Below are positions 7,729-15,653 of a DNA stretch of 64,000 nucleotides, piece after piece. Both the position numbers and the translations under genes were made by a program. Source of the stretch: Sinomonas sp. R1AF57 (GTDB lineage Bacteria > Actinomycetota > Actinomycetes > Actinomycetales > Micrococcaceae); the NCBI RefSeq assembly GCF_002224485.1, contig NZ_CP022463.1, positions 3,812,808-3,876,807 on the forward strand, read 5' to 3'. A model generated the notes under the pieces. The model was not told the DNA's origin, ran no database searches, and saw only the letters and a program-made list of their open reading frames with translations. Numbering within the stretch: the first letter of the stretch is position 1; each line of letters opens with the position of its first letter.

Positions 7729-9456
7729 ATGACCGAGCCACTACCCGCGAGCGAGCGTGTCGACGTCGACGCCGTGGTCCTCGGCGCCGGGCCCACCGGC
7801 CTCACGGCTGCCTGCCTCATGGCCGACGCCGGCCTGAGCGTCGCCGTCGTCGAACAGCATCCAGGCACCGGCGACGAGCCGCGCGCCATCAGCGCGACCG
7901 ACGAGGCCCTGCGCATCATGCAGCAGCTGGGCGTCCTTCCCGAGCTCGCCCCGGAGACGCTTCTGGGGACCGGGGCGCGGTACACGGGCAGGCGGGGGCA
8001 GGTCCTCGCCGACGTGCACCCGCCGCGCCCCCGGCTGGGGCAACCGGGCAAGAGCCAGTTCGACCAGCCCGTCATGGAGGGCCTCCTCTGGAAGGCCGCC
8101 GCGGCGCGGCCCCGGATCCAGCTCCACTTCGCGACCGAGGCCACGCGCTTGGCGCAGACGCACGACGGCGTCGAGCTCACCGGAGTGCGCCGGGGGCCAC
8201 GCAGCCAGGGCTACCGCGGGGACCTGGCCCAGGACGAGGCCTTCGCGCTGGCCGATTCCGGCACAGGCGACGTCGTCCACATCGGCGGCACCCCGGCGTC
8301 GGCCGAGGCCGGCGCCCCGCCCACCGAGGTGACGTTCCGGTCGCAGTGGCTCGTGGCCTGCGACGGCGGCCGCAGCTTCGCGCGGAAGGCCCTCGGGATC
8401 GGGCTCGAGGGCTCGACCCAGGTCGAGAAGTGGATCGTCGTGGACCTGCTCGACGCGGGCGAGGGGGAGCTGTACGCGACGTTCCACTGCAACGGCAGCC
8501 GGCCGGCCGTCGTCGTGCCCGGGGTCAACGGGCGGCGCCGCTACGAGTTCATGCTGCTGCCGGGCGAGGACGAGCAGGCGATGGTCTCGGCCGCCTCGAT
8601 CCGCGCTCTCGTGGGGGAGTACCAGGACGTGGGGAGGCTCAGGGTCCGGCGTGCTGCCGTGTACACGGCCCAGCAGCGTCTGGCGTCGCGGTGGCGCGAG
8701 GGCCGGGTCCTGCTCGCCGGTGACGCGGCGCACCTCATGCCGCCGTTCGCCGGCCAGGGCCTCAACGCCGGCCTGCGGGACGCGGCAGCCGCCGCCTGGC
8801 GCGTGGCCGAGGCCGTCCACGGCCGCGCGGGGGACGGCCTCATGGACTCCTACGAGGCAGAGCGCAAGCCGCACGCGGCCGAGATGGTCAGGCTCTCCAA
8901 GCGCATCGGTGCCGTAGTCATGAGCACCAACCCTCTCGTGTGCGCACTGCGCGACGCCGCGATCCCGGCGCTCGGAGTTGCTCCGCGCGTCAAGGCCTGG
9001 CTCACGACCATGAAGTTCCTGCGCCAGCCGCGGTACCACCGGGGTCTCGCTGCGCCGGTGGCAGCCGACGTCCCGGGGCCTGCGGCGGACCTGCTCGGAC
9101 GCGCGCTGCCGCAGCCCGACGTCGTGCCGGCGGAGGGCGGCGCCGTCGTGAAGCTCGACGACGTGCTCGGGAGCGGCTTTGCCTGGCTCGCCGTCACGGG
9201 CCCGGGGGAGCTGTCGGTGACCCGACCAGGAGAGGCGCCGGAGGCGGTGCGCACGGTGGCTGGAGCCGTGGACGCGGGGATCCTCGACGCCGCGGTGGGG
9301 CACGAGCTCCTCGTGCGGCCCGACCGGTACATCGCCGCGGTCGTGCCCATCGGAGCCCGCCGCGGCGCGTACACCTCGCTTGCGGACGCCCTTCCGGGGC
9401 TCGCGGACCAGTTCGCAGTCCCCTCTGGGAGTCACCTCCTGAAGGTCACCTCCTGA
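7729..9456 (+). CDS. FAD-dependent aromatic hydroxylase (MhpA/PheA-like group A monooxygenase)
   Basis: A 575-residue single-component flavin monooxygenase. The Rossmann GAGPTG is at 19-24, the NAD(P)H/FAD motif CDGGRS at 211-216, and the second FAD motif GDAAHLMPPFAGQGLNAG at 331-348. A thioredoxin-like C-terminal domain follows from about residue 430, as in phenol hydroxylase and MhpA. Such enzymes add a hydroxyl ortho to an existing phenol group using NAD(P)H. It starts 5 bases after the FAH gene stop and is the last gene of the operon, so it likely makes the diol that the extradiol enzyme cleaves. The ATG at 7729 replaces a much longer upstream frame that overlaps the FAH gene. Confidence 0.92.
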   Translation: MTEPLPASERVDVDAVVLGAGPTGLTAACLMADAGLSVAVVEQHPGTGDEPRAISATDEALRIMQQLGVLPELAPETLLGTGARYTGRRGQVLADVHPPRPRLGQPGKSQFDQPVMEGLLWKAAAARPRIQLHFATEATRLAQTHDGVELTGVRRGPRSQGYRGDLAQDEAFALADSGTGDVVHIGGTPASAEAGAPPTEVTFRSQWLVACDGGRSFARKALGIGLEGSTQVEKWIVVDLLDAGEGELYATFHCNGSRPAVVVPGVNGRRRYEFMLLPGEDEQAMVSAASIRALVGEYQDVGRLRVRRAAVYTAQQRLASRWREGRVLLAGDAAHLMPPFAGQGLNAGLRDAAAAAWRVAEAVHGRAGDGLMDSYEAERKPHAAEMVRLSKRIGAVVMSTNPLVCALRDAAIPALGVAPRVKAWLTTMKFLRQPRYHRGLAAPVAADVPGPAADLLGRALPQPDVVPAEGGAVVKLDDVLGSGFAWLAVTGPGELSVTRPGEAPEAVRTVAGAVDAGILDAAVGHELLVRPDRYIAAVVPIGARRGAYTSLADALPGLADQFAVPSGSHLLKVTS

Positions 9457-9474
9457 GGTGACCCCCAGGAGGGG
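9420..9474. terminator. Hairpin terminator overlapping the hydroxylase stop
   Basis: Two alternative stems: a perfect 9-bp palindrome GGTCACCTC-CT-GAGGTGACC (9444-9463), and a longer imperfect stem pairing 9420-9438 with 9455-9474. It lies between the rightward hydroxylase and the leftward aldehyde dehydrogenase remnant, and shares the GTGACCCCCAG sequence with the crcB hairpin. Confidence 0.6.
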
Positions 9475-9486
9475 CGAGGCCGCGTC

Positions 9487-10020
9487 TTAAGCGAGGCGCA
9501 CGGTCACAGTCTTGAGCTCCGTGTAGGCTTCGATGCCTTCACGGCCGTTCTCACGCTCCCAGCCCGCCATCCTGAGCCCGCCGAACGGCAGATTCGGGTC
9601 CATGCCGGGGCTGTTGATGCGCAAGCCCGCCCCGTCGGCCGCGGTGCCGCCGGTGACGAGCTCGGCTCCACCCGCGATTCCCGCGCGGATGTAGCCCGGC
9701 ACGCGCTCGCGCCGGGCTTCGGAGATGGGGCGCACGGCCGTGAGCGGCGTGAGCTCGGCGGGCTTGAGCACCACGGTGCAGCCCGCCGTCAGGGCCGGCG
9801 CGACTTTGGACAGGGCCAGGGTCAAAGACACGTTCTACGGCGCGATCAGACCCGCGACGCCGACGGCCTGGCGGAGAGTGTAGGCGTGCCAGGTGCCCGG
9901 CAGGGACAAATCCCGGGTCTCCCGGTTCAGCTTCGTGGCACAGCCCGACTGGTAGCGGAGGACCTCGATGCCCTGCCGGATCTCGAAGTCGCGCGACGCG
10001 TCGAGGAGGGCCGGACGCAC
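9487..10020 (-). pseudogene. Decayed aldehyde dehydrogenase
   Basis: Leftward remnant of an NAD-dependent aldehyde dehydrogenase. The first part (10020-9835) reads GIEVLRYQSG...HAYTLRQAVGVAGLIAP, where the family continues WNFPL; the Trp codon is now TAG. The frame resumes as ALSKVAPALTAGCTVVLKPA, then jumps to VRPISEARRERVPGYI, and finally to NSPGMDPNLPFGG...ENGREGIEAYTELKTVTV. The segments holding the catalytic Glu and Cys are therefore deleted, and the N-terminus is missing or unrecognisable. A nonsense codon plus at least two internal deletions rule out activity. Confidence 0.88.
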
Positions 10021-10173
10021 GTGGACGTGGGCCGTTGCTGTCGTCGTCTCCTTGTGCTCGAAGGTCCCGAAAATGTGACCCTTGCAACATCATCACAGCA
10101 AAGATACATTACTCTCTGAGAAATGCATTCTTCCACTGCGGCAGCGCCGCCGAGACACTGCAGGAGAAAGACC

Positions 10174-11178
10174 ATGACCACTCGACGTTCCTTCCTCGTC
10201 AGAGGCAGTGCCGCACTCGCCGTGGCGGCCGCCGTGTCCTTCGGGCTCACAGCCTGCGGCGGGGACGCGCCGGCGCAGTCGGACGGGGGCACCACCAAGG
10301 TCAAGGTGGCCGTGGCGCCCATCCAGTTCGAGACGGCCTACATCGCCCAGCAGAAGGGCTACTTCGCCAAGCACGGCCTCGACGTCGAACTCGTCCGCGG
10401 CGCCGATCCCGCCGCCCTCCTGGCGCAGGTCGTCTCGGGCGACGTGAACATCGGCATCGGCTCGTGGATCAACGTCGCCACCTCGGCTGCCAAGGGCGTG
10501 CCCGTGAAGGTGATCGGCGGCAACGGGATGGTGGACTCGAAGTCCGACAACTCGGGTGTCCTCGTCGCCAAGGACTCGCCGGTCAAGAGCCTGAAGGACC
10601 TTGCCGGCAAGACCATCGGCGTCAACGGCGTCAAGACCGGCGGTGACATCCCTGTCCTCCAGGCGCTCGAGGGAGCCGGTGTCGACACGAGCGGCGTCAA
10701 GGAGGTCGCGATCCCCTACTCCGGGATGCAGGCGGCCCTCGAGCGCAACACGGTCGACGCGGTCGTGCCGGCGGACAGCTTCTACCATCAGATGGTCGCC
10801 GCAGGCTACACGTCGATCTCGAATCCTGTCCGGGAGTACCAGGCGGACATGCCGGTGACGGTCTGGACGACGACCGCGCAGTGGGTCTCCCAGAACGCCT
10901 CGACGGCGAAGAAGTTCACGGATGCGATGACGGAGGCCGTCGCCTACTACAACGACCCGGCGCACCTGCAGGACGTCCAGAAGGTCTATGCGGACGTGAA
11001 CCAGGCGGACATCTCCAAGGCGCCCAAGACGTTCGTCCCCGCCGATGTGACCCTGAACGTCAAGGAGGCCCAGGACGGGATCAACGCCATGCGCCACTTC
11101 GGGCTGCTCCAGAAGGACGTCGCGGTGAAGGACGTGCTGTGGGACCAGGCCCCCCAGCGCGCCGAGGCTGGCAAGTGA
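10174..11178 (+). CDS. ABC transporter substrate-binding lipoprotein (NMT1/SsuA-like)
   Basis: A 334-residue extracytoplasmic binding protein. The signal peptide has TTRRSFLVRG (twin-arginine-like, 2-11), a hydrophobic stretch, and lipobox LTAC with C28 as the lipidated residue. The mature part matches the nitrate/sulfonate/taurine or NMT1 group (KVKVAVAPIQFETAYIAQQKGYFAKHGL). AGGAG precedes the ATG at 10174 by 8 bases, favouring it over an in-frame ATG at 10123. First gene of a four-gene importer operon. Relatives import sulfonates, thiamine precursors or aromatic acids; location in an aromatic island makes an aromatic acid the likeliest cargo (inference). Confidence 0.9.
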   Translation: MTTRRSFLVRGSAALAVAAAVSFGLTACGGDAPAQSDGGTTKVKVAVAPIQFETAYIAQQKGYFAKHGLDVELVRGADPAALLAQVVSGDVNIGIGSWINVATSAAKGVPVKVIGGNGMVDSKSDNSGVLVAKDSPVKSLKDLAGKTIGVNGVKTGGDIPVLQALEGAGVDTSGVKEVAIPYSGMQAALERNTVDAVVPADSFYHQMVAAGYTSISNPVREYQADMPVTVWTTTAQWVSQNASTAKKFTDAMTEAVAYYNDPAHLQDVQKVYADVNQADISKAPKTFVPADVTLNVKEAQDGINAMRHFGLLQKDVAVKDVLWDQAPQRAEAGK

Positions 11179-11185
11179 GCCGACG

Positions 11186-11962
11186 ATGACCATCACATCC
11201 GCCCGCGGAGCGTGGCTTCTGGCCCAGCGTCTCCTCGCAATCACCGTCCTCCTCGGACTGTGGCAGGCAGTCGTCGCCTCAGGCATCCTGCCGTCCATGG
11301 TTCCCGGGGTGGGCGCGGTGGCCGCCGCCGTCGGGGCCTCCCTCGTGAATCCGGCCTTCTGGCAGGCGTTGGGGATGACGCTTCTCGCGGCGCTCGCGGG
11401 GTGGCTCGTCGCGACGGTCATCGGGGTTGTGCTTGGCCTGCTCATTGGATCGGTCCGCTTCCTGGACCGCTCGACGTCCATCCTCCTCGACTTCGGCCGC
11501 TCGTTCCCCGTCCTGGCGCTCATGCCGGTCGTCATCATGCTCCTCGGCTCCAACTCCCGCATGGAGATCGTGGTGGTGGCCCTGAGCGCGCTGTGGCCCA
11601 TCCTGATCCAGACCATCTACGGCGCCCGCCGGCAGGAGGCGGCCGTGGCCGACACGGTCGCGGTCTTCCGGATCCCGCCGCTGCTGCGCTTCCGCCGCGT
11701 CCTGCTGCCGGCGGCGCTGCCCTTCATCGCGACGGGCGTGCGCATCTCCTCGGCCATCTCGGTCCTCGTGGCCGTCGGCGTCGAGGTCATCTCCCAGGCA
11801 CCCGGCATCGGGCGCCAGATCACCCTGATGCAGCAGAACGCCAGCTGGGACCTCGCCTTCGCGTACCTGCTGTTCACGGGCTTCGTGGGCTGGACGCTCG
11901 CCGTCCTGCTCCAGCGGCTCGAGTCCCGTGCCCTGACATGGAAGAGGCAGACCGATGAGTAG
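11186..11962 (+). CDS. ABC transporter permease (SsuC/TauC-like), first
   Basis: A 258-residue inner-membrane permease with about six helices. The coupling motif region that contacts the ATPase is RQEAAVADTVAVFRIPPLLR (about 149-168), followed by RRVLLPAALPFIATGVRI. It starts 7 bases after the binding-protein stop and overlaps the next permease by 8 bases. With the second permease it should form the heterodimeric channel. Confidence 0.9.
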   Translation: MTITSARGAWLLAQRLLAITVLLGLWQAVVASGILPSMVPGVGAVAAAVGASLVNPAFWQALGMTLLAALAGWLVATVIGVVLGLLIGSVRFLDRSTSILLDFGRSFPVLALMPVVIMLLGSNSRMEIVVVALSALWPILIQTIYGARRQEAAVADTVAVFRIPPLLRFRRVLLPAALPFIATGVRISSAISVLVAVGVEVISQAPGIGRQITLMQQNASWDLAFAYLLFTGFVGWTLAVLLQRLESRALTWKRQTDE

Positions 11963-12791
11963 TGCAGCCCTTCAGGCCGCCGACCCCCGCCCGGCCCGGT
12001 CCGCCTCGCGGCGAGGGCGCGGCGGCGGGCCTTCAAGGCCGCTGCGCGTGGCCCAGGCCTCGTGGCTCGTGGTGGTCGCGGCCATCGCATGGTGGTTCCT
12101 GTCCGCCAGGAGCACCAACTTCTTCATCCCGCCCCTTGCCGACATCATGGCCTCCCTGGGCAAGGACCTGGGCAATGGGGTCATCGCCGCAGGGGCGGCC
12201 TACTCCCTCGGAAACCTCTTCGGAGGCCTTGCCATCGCGATCGGCGTCGGGATCCTCCTCGGGATCCTGCTCGGCGAGGCGAGGTGGCTCCGGGAAATCG
12301 TCGACCCGATCATCCACTTCTTCCGCTCCATTCCCCAAGCTGCGCTGGTGCCGCTCATCATCGGCACCTTCGGCGTGGGCCAGGGGCCGAAGGTCGGAAC
12401 GATCGCCTTCGCCTGCATGTGGCCCGTCCTGCTCAACACGATCGACGGCGTGCTCGGCGTCGAGCCGACCGTGCGGAAGTTCGCGAGGGTGTACCGGATC
12501 CCTCCCGCCCTCTACTTCCGCCGGGTCGTCCTTCCGGCTGCGCTGCCCCAGATCATGGCCGGCATCCGCGTGGCCCTGCCCATCGGTATCACCGTCATGG
12601 TGGTCTCGGAGATGTTTGCCTCCACCGAGGGGCTGGGCTTCTACATCCTCAATTCCTCTGCGACGTTCCAGGTGCCCCAGACGTGGGCAGGAGCGCTGCT
12701 CGTCGGCGTCGTCGGCTATGTGCTCTCGATGCTGTTCGTCCTTGTCGAGCGCCGGGTGCTGCGCTGGTACCACGCATCGGGTGCCCAATGA
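11955..12791 (+). CDS. ABC transporter permease (SsuC/TauC-like), second
   Basis: A 278-residue permease paralogous to its upstream neighbour, with a basic N-terminal tail (about 1-35) and about six helices. The EAA-type loop reads VEPTVRKFARVYRIPPALYF, followed by RRVVLPAALPQIMAGIRVALPI. The ATG at 11955 overlaps the previous stop, indicating translational coupling. Two non-identical permeases suggest a heterodimeric importer, a less common arrangement than the SsuC homodimer. Confidence 0.9.
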   Translation: MSSAALQAADPRPARSASRRGRGGGPSRPLRVAQASWLVVVAAIAWWFLSARSTNFFIPPLADIMASLGKDLGNGVIAAGAAYSLGNLFGGLAIAIGVGILLGILLGEARWLREIVDPIIHFFRSIPQAALVPLIIGTFGVGQGPKVGTIAFACMWPVLLNTIDGVLGVEPTVRKFARVYRIPPALYFRRVVLPAALPQIMAGIRVALPIGITVMVVSEMFASTEGLGFYILNSSATFQVPQTWAGALLVGVVGYVLSMLFVLVERRVLRWYHASGAQ

Positions 12792-12844
12792 TCTGGGCCG
12801 CATTCGCCCTGCCCATCCAGGAACACGTGCCGTCAGGAGAGACC

Positions 12845-13672
12845 ATGACCATCCAGCACCAGCCCCTCAAGGACGACGCCGGCGTCCGCAGCCTCCCGGA
12901 GCGGAGCCAGGACGTCATGACGGTGCGGGGGCTGACGATGAGCTATGGCACCGGCGCCGCGCTCAACCCGATCCTCGCCGACCTCGACCTGGACATCGCG
13001 TCCGGCGAATTCGTCTCGATCGTGGGGCCGTCCGGAGTCGGCAAGACGACCCTGCTGCGCTGCCTCTCCGGGCTGATCCGGCCACAGTCCGGGACGATCA
13101 CGGTCTCGGGCGATGTCATCGACGGACCTCATCCGGACCTGGCGGTGGTCTTCCAGGACTACAGCCGCTCCCTCATGCCGTGGATGACGACCCTGGAGAA
13201 CGTGGCCTTCCCCCTTCAGGGAAAGGGGATGGGCAGGGCCGAGCGCACTGCTGCCGCGGAGAAGAACCTCGCCGCGGTGGGGCTCGAGGGCCAGGGCCAC
13301 AAGTTCCCGTGGGAGATGTCCGGCGGGATGCAGCAGCGGGTGGCGATCGCACGGGCGCTCGCCTACGAGGCCAAGGTGCTGCTCATGGATGAGCCCTTCG
13401 CTTCCGTGGACGCGCAGACCCGGTTCGATCTCGAGGACCTCGTGCTGAACCTCCAGCAGGAGCTGGGCGTCACGATCCTCCTCGTCACCCACGACATCGA
13501 CGAGGCGCTCTACCTTGCCGACAAGGTGGTAGTGATCGCCAACAAGCCGGCGACCGTCGTCGACGTCATCGAGACGGGGTTCGGCGACCACCGCGACCAG
13601 CTCGAGACGAAGGCGGACCCGCACTTCGCGGAAGCTCGGGCGCGCATCATGCACCGCCTGCGCAAGGACTGA
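12845..13672 (+). CDS. ABC transporter ATP-binding protein (SsuB/NrtD-like)
   Basis: A 275-residue importer ATPase. Walker A GPSGVGKTT is at 61-69, the Q-loop at VVFQDY (101-106), the signature MSGGMQQR at 158-165, Walker B VLLMDEP at 178-184 and the switch His in LVTHD at 216. It powers uptake by the two upstream permeases. AGGAGA 5 bases ahead supports the ATG at 12845; an in-frame ATG at 12788 overlaps the permease stop but lacks a good ribosome site. A strong hairpin 18 bases past the stop ends the operon. Confidence 0.92.
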   Translation: MTIQHQPLKDDAGVRSLPERSQDVMTVRGLTMSYGTGAALNPILADLDLDIASGEFVSIVGPSGVGKTTLLRCLSGLIRPQSGTITVSGDVIDGPHPDLAVVFQDYSRSLMPWMTTLENVAFPLQGKGMGRAERTAAAEKNLAAVGLEGQGHKFPWEMSGGMQQRVAIARALAYEAKVLLMDEPFASVDAQTRFDLEDLVLNLQQELGVTILLVTHDIDEALYLADKVVVIANKPATVVDVIETGFGDHRDQLETKADPHFAEARARIMHRLRKD

Positions 13673-13690
13673 GCAGGCGCTTCGGGGCGT

Positions 13691-13728
13691 GCAGGAGAGG
13701 CCGGGTCTGACGACCCGGCCTCTCCTGC
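13691..13728 (+). terminator. Strong hairpin terminator of the ABC importer operon
   Basis: A perfect 17-bp inverted repeat (13691-13707 with 13712-13728) around the tetraloop TGAC, GC-rich and without a long T-run, 18 bases after the ATPase stop. Confidence 0.88.
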
Positions 13729-13770
13729 CGTGCTGCTTCATCGGCGCCACGGACAAAAAGCATAGTCAGC

Positions 13771-13790
13771 CAATATGTGCAATATTCGGC
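13771..13790. promoter_or_regulatory. AT-rich palindrome upstream of the alcohol dehydrogenase remnant
   Basis: CAATATGTGCAATATTCGGC contains AATAT-GTGCA-ATATT symmetry and the half-site TGCAATAT, as in the operator at 5859-5884. It may be a surviving GntR target in front of a now dead gene. Confidence 0.4.
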
Positions 13791-13831
13791 GCTCCGCTGT
13801 AGGAGTGCCGATGCAGGAGAGGCGGGGAACA

Positions 13832-14369
13832 ATGCGAGCAGCGGTCATGAACAGGCTGGACGGAACCTTCGACGTCGAGGACCTGGGCTTGGATCGCCCG
13901 CGGGGCGATGAGGTGCTGGTAGAGGTGGCGGCCGCAGGGCTCCTGCACCCCAACAAGCTCGTGAAGGTTCCCCGCGGCATCCCCTTCGCCCAGGCCGCAG
14001 TCCTCGGACGTGCCGTTTGGACAGGGTGGGTGCGGTGCTCAACACGGCGGGGTTGCGTCCCGGGGAGGCGGTCGCCGTCGTCGGGGCCGGCGGCGTGGGC
14101 CTCAACGTTGTCCAAGGCGCAGCCCTGGCCGGTGCCCGAGCGGTCGACCTCGACCTACAGGACCTACTGCTGGGCCAGCGCACCATGCAAGGGGTGTACT
14201 TGGGTTCCACCGACCTCGGCGCGACATCCCGTTCTACGCCGACCTCTACCTGCAGGGCCGCCTCAACCTGGACGATCTCGTCTCGGTGCGCATCGATCTC
14301 GACGAGATCAACGATGCCTGCGCCCGTCAGGAGAACAGCGCCGTGGCCCGGTCCGTCATCACCTTATGA
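13832..14369 (+). pseudogene. Decayed zinc-dependent alcohol dehydrogenase
   Basis: Remnant of a medium-chain (MDR) alcohol dehydrogenase. It begins MRAAVMNRLDGTFDVEDLGL and continues to EVLVEVAAAGLLH, where the catalytic zinc region should follow, but jumps to PNKLVKVPRGIPFAQAAVLG, a deletion of about 80 codons. A one-base frameshift near 14022-14028 moves the reading to GAVLNTAGLRPGEAVAVVGA (NAD fold), then GQRTMQGVYLGST. After a second frameshift near 14217 it continues DIPFYADLYLQGRLNLDDLV to the stop at 14369. Zinc ligands and part of the coenzyme domain are missing, so it is non-functional. Confidence 0.88.
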
Positions 14370-14399
14370 CGGGCAGCCTTCCAACAGTGCTCTCCCACG

Positions 14400-14438
14400 G
14401 GGAAGGGGCGGGACGCCCACAGCATCCCGCCCCTTCCC
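14400..14438. terminator. Hairpin terminator between convergent units
   Basis: A 14-bp perfect stem (14400-14413 with 14425-14438) and an 11-base loop, between the rightward pseudogene and the end of the leftward flavin reductase gene. Confidence 0.8.
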
Positions 14439-14455
14439 GCAGGGGTTCCCTGCCG

Positions 14456-15604
14456 TCAGACGGTCCCGCCGTGGCGGGCGATCACATCCCGGGCAAGCCT
14501 CTTCGCGAAGGCCGTGTGCGCGGCAAGTGCGGCCTGCGCTGCCGCGCCGTCACGGGCCGCCAGGGCCTCGGTGAGGGCGTGGATGTGGCTGGTCTCGAGC
14601 TGCCTCGACCACTCGTCGGCAGTGAGGGCCTGACGCCACACCGTGCCGATCCCGAGCCGGCGGAACGCGTCCACGAGTGCGGCGGAGCCTGCCACCGACA
14701 CGAGGCAGTCGTGGTACGCCACATTGAGCGAGAGGAACGCGTCCAGGTCGCCCGCCTGATCCGCCCGGAGGGCCTCGAGCTCGCCGACGATCCGGCGCAG
14801 CTCGGCGACCTCCCCGTCGCTGAGGCGCCCCAGGTGGGAGGCGATGATGCCCGACTCGATGGTGGCCCGTCCGTCGTACGCGGCGTCGGTCGTCTCGGCT
14901 GTGATGGGCTGCGGCTCGAGGAGCCCCTCGTCATTGCGCGTGACGAGGCCCTCCGCGGTGAGCTTCACGAGGGCGTTCTGCACCTGCTCGGGCTCGGAGC
15001 GGACAGCCTCTCCGATGGCGACCGGATCCAGGACGGAACCGAGCGGGGTGCGCCGCTTGAGCACCCAGTCCCGGACGCCGTCGTAGGCCTTCACCTCGAG
15101 CACGCGCTCGAGGCGCCCCATAGTGCCCCGGTAGTACGCGAGCGGCTGGCGATCCGCGGCGCTCGCCTGCGCGACGACGCCGAGGAAGACGGTGTGGGTG
15201 CCGCCCGTGGCCGTCTCTGCCACGCGGCACTCGATCGTGGCCAGTGCACCGTCCAGCAGCGGGACGCCGTTCTCGGAAACGGTGTAGCCGACGCCTTCGA
15301 ACTTGTCCCCGCCCTTGCGGCCGAACTGGAACGCGAGCGGGGCCTGGTCCTCGGCGAGGATGTTGATGCCGAAGACGCCGGCCTCGACCACGCGGTCATG
15401 AGTCGACGAGGCGCGGTTGAGGCACGCGAGCATCATGGGCGGCTCCATCGACAGGGAGGAGACGGCGGACGCCGTGGTGCCGTAGGGCTTGCCGTCGACC
15501 ACGGTCGTGATGACCGTGACGCCAGAGGCGAAGTGCCCCACGACATTGCGGAACACGATGGGGTCGACGACCGGTCCGGCGGCGGTGATGGGCTGGGTGG
15601 TCAT
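14456..15604 (-). CDS. Flavin reductase fused to a GntR/FCD regulator
   Basis: A 382-residue two-part protein. Residues 15-165 form a short-chain flavin reductase domain (HpaC/RutF type; HFASGVTVITT, SLSMEPPMMLACLN, GVFGINIL, CRVAETATGGTHTVFLGVV), which makes FMNH2 or FADH2 with NADH. Residues 175-230 resemble a GntR winged helix (DWVLKRRTPLGSVLD...VQNALVKLTAEGLVTRND). Residues 240-380 are an FCD effector domain with candidate metal histidines H298, H342 and H363. It is the last gene of the HpaB-like hydroxylase operon and should supply its reduced flavin; the attached regulator may sense substrate or DNA. ATG at 15604 after GGAGG. Confidence 0.85.
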   Translation of the reverse strand: MTTQPITAAGPVVDPIVFRNVVGHFASGVTVITTVVDGKPYGTTASAVSSLSMEPPMMLACLNRASSTHDRVVEAGVFGINILAEDQAPLAFQFGRKGGDKFEGVGYTVSENGVPLLDGALATIECRVAETATGGTHTVFLGVVAQASAADRQPLAYYRGTMGRLERVLEVKAYDGVRDWVLKRRTPLGSVLDPVAIGEAVRSEPEQVQNALVKLTAEGLVTRNDEGLLEPQPITAETTDAAYDGRATIESGIIASHLGRLSDGEVAELRRIVGELEALRADQAGDLDAFLSLNVAYHDCLVSVAGSAALVDAFRRLGIGTVWRQALTADEWSRQLETSHIHALTEALAARDGAAAQAALAAHTAFAKRLARDVIARHGGTV

Positions 15605-15653
15605 GGTGTCCTCCTTTGGACGGGAAGCTGGGTGGCTGGGAAGGGTGCCGCGC

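Noticed and set aside
5906-7741. Long leftward open frame of 611 codons
   Set aside because: It lies antisense to the dioxygenase and FAH genes, has no recognisable domain, and is Val/Gly/Glu-rich shadow coding, typical of high-GC DNA.
7741-9435. Leftward open frame of 564 codons
   Set aside because: It mirrors the FAD hydroxylase gene, which has all its flavin motifs on the other strand; no family signature in the shadow frame.
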